Origin: Symbiodinium sp. CCMP2592
Taxonomy: Eukaryota; Sar; Dinophyceae; Suessiales; Symbiodiniaceae
Assembly (NCBI GenBank): GCA_905221615.1
Contig: CAJNDT010000003.1
Coordinates: 1-64,000 of the forward strand
Direction: 5' to 3'
DNA length: 64,000 bases
Part shown: positions 62,154 through 64,000 of the stretch, in pieces
How positions within the stretch are numbered: the first letter of the stretch is position 1
Layout of the letters: each line of letters opens with the position of its first letter
Position numbers and translations under genes: made by a program
Notes under the pieces: model-generated
Database searches by the model: none
Seen by the model: only the letters and a program-made list of their open reading frames with translations
Told to the model about the DNA's origin: nothing

Positions 62154-62648
62154 CTAAATACCCACTATTAAGGACCATAAGGGCTTTATTAAAGGGTACT
62201 TGGGGGGTCCTGGTGCAGGCCCCGACGGTCCAGGCCAGGGCAGTAGATGCACCCTCTGGTCGAAACGCTTCCAGTCCGTGCCGACTGCGCATTGCTTGCG
62301 CCTGAGGACGAACATCGAGGGCGTACAGAGGGGAGCGTCGCCCAGCGCCCAACAAGGTCCATCGATGCCATCCTTGACTCCGTTCATGAGGCAACTGTCG
62401 AGGAGTGAGAGGTCGCGCTGTGCCACAGCGGTGGGTCTGAAACGGATGAGGCCGGAGGGTCCTGGCTCGCCGCGCCGATCGCGCGCCGCGAGGTCGTAAG
62501 GTGCGTGGCCAGCGGAGTGACTCGCCATGGAGGCCATCCAGCCGCCAGAGAGAGAGCAAGCGAGCTCCATGTGGGCCCCGGTAAATTCCTTGATTAACGG
62601 GTTGTGGATCCCGAGCCTGACCAGCCGGCCCTCTGACTCGTCGGACAC
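62154..62648 (-). pseudogene. Open fragment, faint ankyrin-like pattern
   Basis: 164 codons without a clear gene context. GWMASMASHSAGHAPYDLAA resembles a single ankyrin repeat (G-T-x-L-H-x-A-...-G-H-...-D-x-A). The rest (LIRFRPTAVAQRDLSLLDSC) is unassigned. A competing minus frame (62137-62709) overlaps. Confidence 0.25.
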
Positions 62649-62892
62649 ACCTGACAGAACTACAGCTAGTCACACTAGACACCCGAAGCCCGCAACCACA
62701 GAAGCACACACCCTCACCAGGAAGCCCTCCCTAAACTAAATCCCTAAACTCCATCAAACCCTACATGCCTAAACCCCAATGCCTAAACCCTAGTACCTAA
62801 ACCCACCCTGGAACCCAAACTGAGGGCACGGCCACTTGTCGGCATACTTCTTGCCTGTCGGACCTGGGACTGGAACCCAGAAGAGGCACTTT

Positions 62893-62980
62893 ACCCAAAG
62901 GCCCCAAAGCAGTTCCTGTTTGGGGTTCGTATATAGACCCTCGTATACCCAACAAGGAACTACTATGGGGCCTCTGGGTA
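62893..62980. mobile_element. Foldback element, ACCCAAAGGCCCC type
   Basis: ACCCAAAGGCCCCAAAGCAG at the left; the inverse of the right end reads TACCCAGAGGCCCCATAGTA. 88 bp, single copy, imperfect hairpin. Confidence 0.6.
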
Positions 62981-63170
62981 TAGTACATGGATGGCATATA
63001 GCTTTTTATAATATCTTTGTATTTAAGAGTATAGTAGGAGAGCCTAGTACAGGAGCTATAATGGCTATATTGAACCCAGAATGCAATAATACTGAGGAGC
63101 CAGAAGGAATGATGTTGGTAATGTTGTTCCGACTCGTACAATTCTGTCTGCTTACGGTTTACAGTAGAAG

Positions 63171-63255
63171 CCAGGAAGTTGGAATATCATTATCGTAACC
63201 CCTTTAAGGTAAATTATAGGGGATCCTACCATTAATCCATATTCCAACTTTCTGG
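63171..63255 (+). mobile_element. Foldback element, CCAGAAAGTTGGAATAT family, copy 3
   Basis: 85 bp, CCAGGAAGTTGGAATATCAT at the left and ATATTCCAACTTTCTGG at the right. Near-exact inverse of 40011-40095, 23 kb away. Confidence 0.85.
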
Positions 63256-63507
63256 AGTTCCCTTTAGAGCGTTGCCATTCTGGCTTTAAGGTTTTAGCAT
63301 CACTCATGTTGCTTCACCATGGTTTTAGGCTTTGGGGTCTTTGGGTCCACGGTTTGGATCCCATCATCCCAAAGCGCAGCGGCGGCCTATGACATTCACA
63401 GCAGTTTAGGAACGAAGCACTAACAACGCCACACAAAATCTCAAAACCGTAAACCCCTAAAACCCTAAAGACCTAAACCCGATGCCCGACACCCCGAAGC
63501 CCGAAAC

Positions 63508-63549
63508 TCATCCGGCCTTCTTGGTCTAACATCTTGTCGAACCTGGCAT
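63508..63549 (-). CDS. Candidate micro-exon
   Basis: 42 bp between TTTTTCAG/ and /GTTTCG. It reads ARFDKMLDQEGRM. The preceding pyrimidine tract is a good acceptor. Confidence 0.4.
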
Positions 63550-63719
63550 CTGAAAAACGATTGACACCATTCCGGGGCCTCTCTTTTCGGGGAGAGGTTG
63601 CCCATTTTCAATCTAAGGATGAATATAGGGGTTAAGCCGTTAAGCTTAGCGTTTATAAGGGTGACGGGGCAGAATGCGGCGATGAGTCTATGGATTCGAA
63701 GGGTTCTTTCAGATGTTAC

Positions 63720-63759
63720 TGCCGTGCATCGAACTTCAGGACTTTCTTCACGAAGAAAG
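63720..63759 (-). CDS. Candidate micro-exon
   Basis: 40 bp ending at a GTAACA donor; reads FFVKKVLKFDAR. The acceptor (CCCAAG/) is weak. 63.76-64.0 kb shows nothing else convincing. Confidence 0.3.
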
Positions 63760-64000
63760 CTTGGGAAGCGCTGCATAGGATTCTCTTGCGGTTGAACAAC
63801 GGCTTATGGCGTTCGACAGGTAAACATCTTGCTTATACGTGAAGGAGATCGCTTTCCTGATCCTGTGCACTCAAGATGGTTACCCTTTTGCACCCTACAA
63901 ACCTGAAAGTTTGCAACCGTCATCAAAAACTTCAGCATGCCAATGCTTTGAGCCCTTCTGCCGGTGGATCGACACTGCACTGCTTCTCCCCACATACAAG

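Noticed and set aside
1-64000. tRNA, rRNA, snRNA or spliced-leader RNA genes
   Set aside because: No cloverleaf, rRNA core or complete leader sequence was recognised; a covariance-model search could still find small RNAs.

Overview
The window looks like nuclear DNA of a dinoflagellate, most likely a Symbiodiniaceae or related lineage. The reasons are the many degenerate TTTAGGG (plant/alga-type telomere) repeats, Ty1/copia-type retroelements with very long polyproteins and extra domains, a RNA 2'-phosphotransferase (Tpt1/KptA)-like coding sequence inside a polyprotein-like gene, introns with both tight and loose splice signals, and gene-like sequence that is almost all on one strand. No bacterial operon signals, rRNA or tRNA genes were seen. 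No species can be named from the sequence alone.

Region by region. (1) 1-7470, minus strand: a large polyprotein-like gene that changes frame at least four times and runs off the left edge. Its last visible part carries a Tpt1/KptA-like domain that straddles one of the frame breaks. (2) 7.5-9.0 kb: gene fragments, one possibly derived from the accessory module found in both retroelements. (3) 9.0-24.1 kb: a row of interrupted (intron-containing or decayed) minus-strand genes of mostly unknown function, including a hAT-transposase-like fragment. They are separated by short repeat islands: a CAATTG-centred array, clusters of GGACC/GGTCC hyphenated palindromes, a tandem duplication of about 104 bp, and a 21-bp minisatellite. 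(4) 24.3-25.2 kb: degenerate telomere-like sequence. (5) 25226-35653, minus strand: one uninterrupted 3475-codon copia-type Gag-Pol with a C-terminal extension of about 660 residues; no LTRs were found by eye. (6) 36-53 kb and 61.7-64 kb: repeat-dense DNA with TA/CA/GGAT microsatellites, telomere-like tracts and at least seven families of roughly 85-140 bp foldback (MITE-like) elements. Small open segments bounded by AG and GT lie among them on the minus strand; I read these as micro-exons of one or more very long genes. (7) 53093-61743, plus strand: a complete and apparently very young copia element, with identical 195-bp LTRs, a 5-bp target duplication AACCC inside a telomere-like repeat, an initiator-Met-type primer site, gag-protease, an overprinted SAP-domain reading frame, and a pol that includes a dioxygenase-like domain.

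The strongest candidates for something undescribed are in the young copia element: a 291-codon frame with SAP-like features nested in a pol frame that stays open across it, plus a predicted 2OG-Fe(II) dioxygenase-like domain upstream of integrase. A second accessory module appears to be shared with the other retroelement, where it sits at the opposite end of the polyprotein. All family assignments are by eye from motifs; no database search was run.
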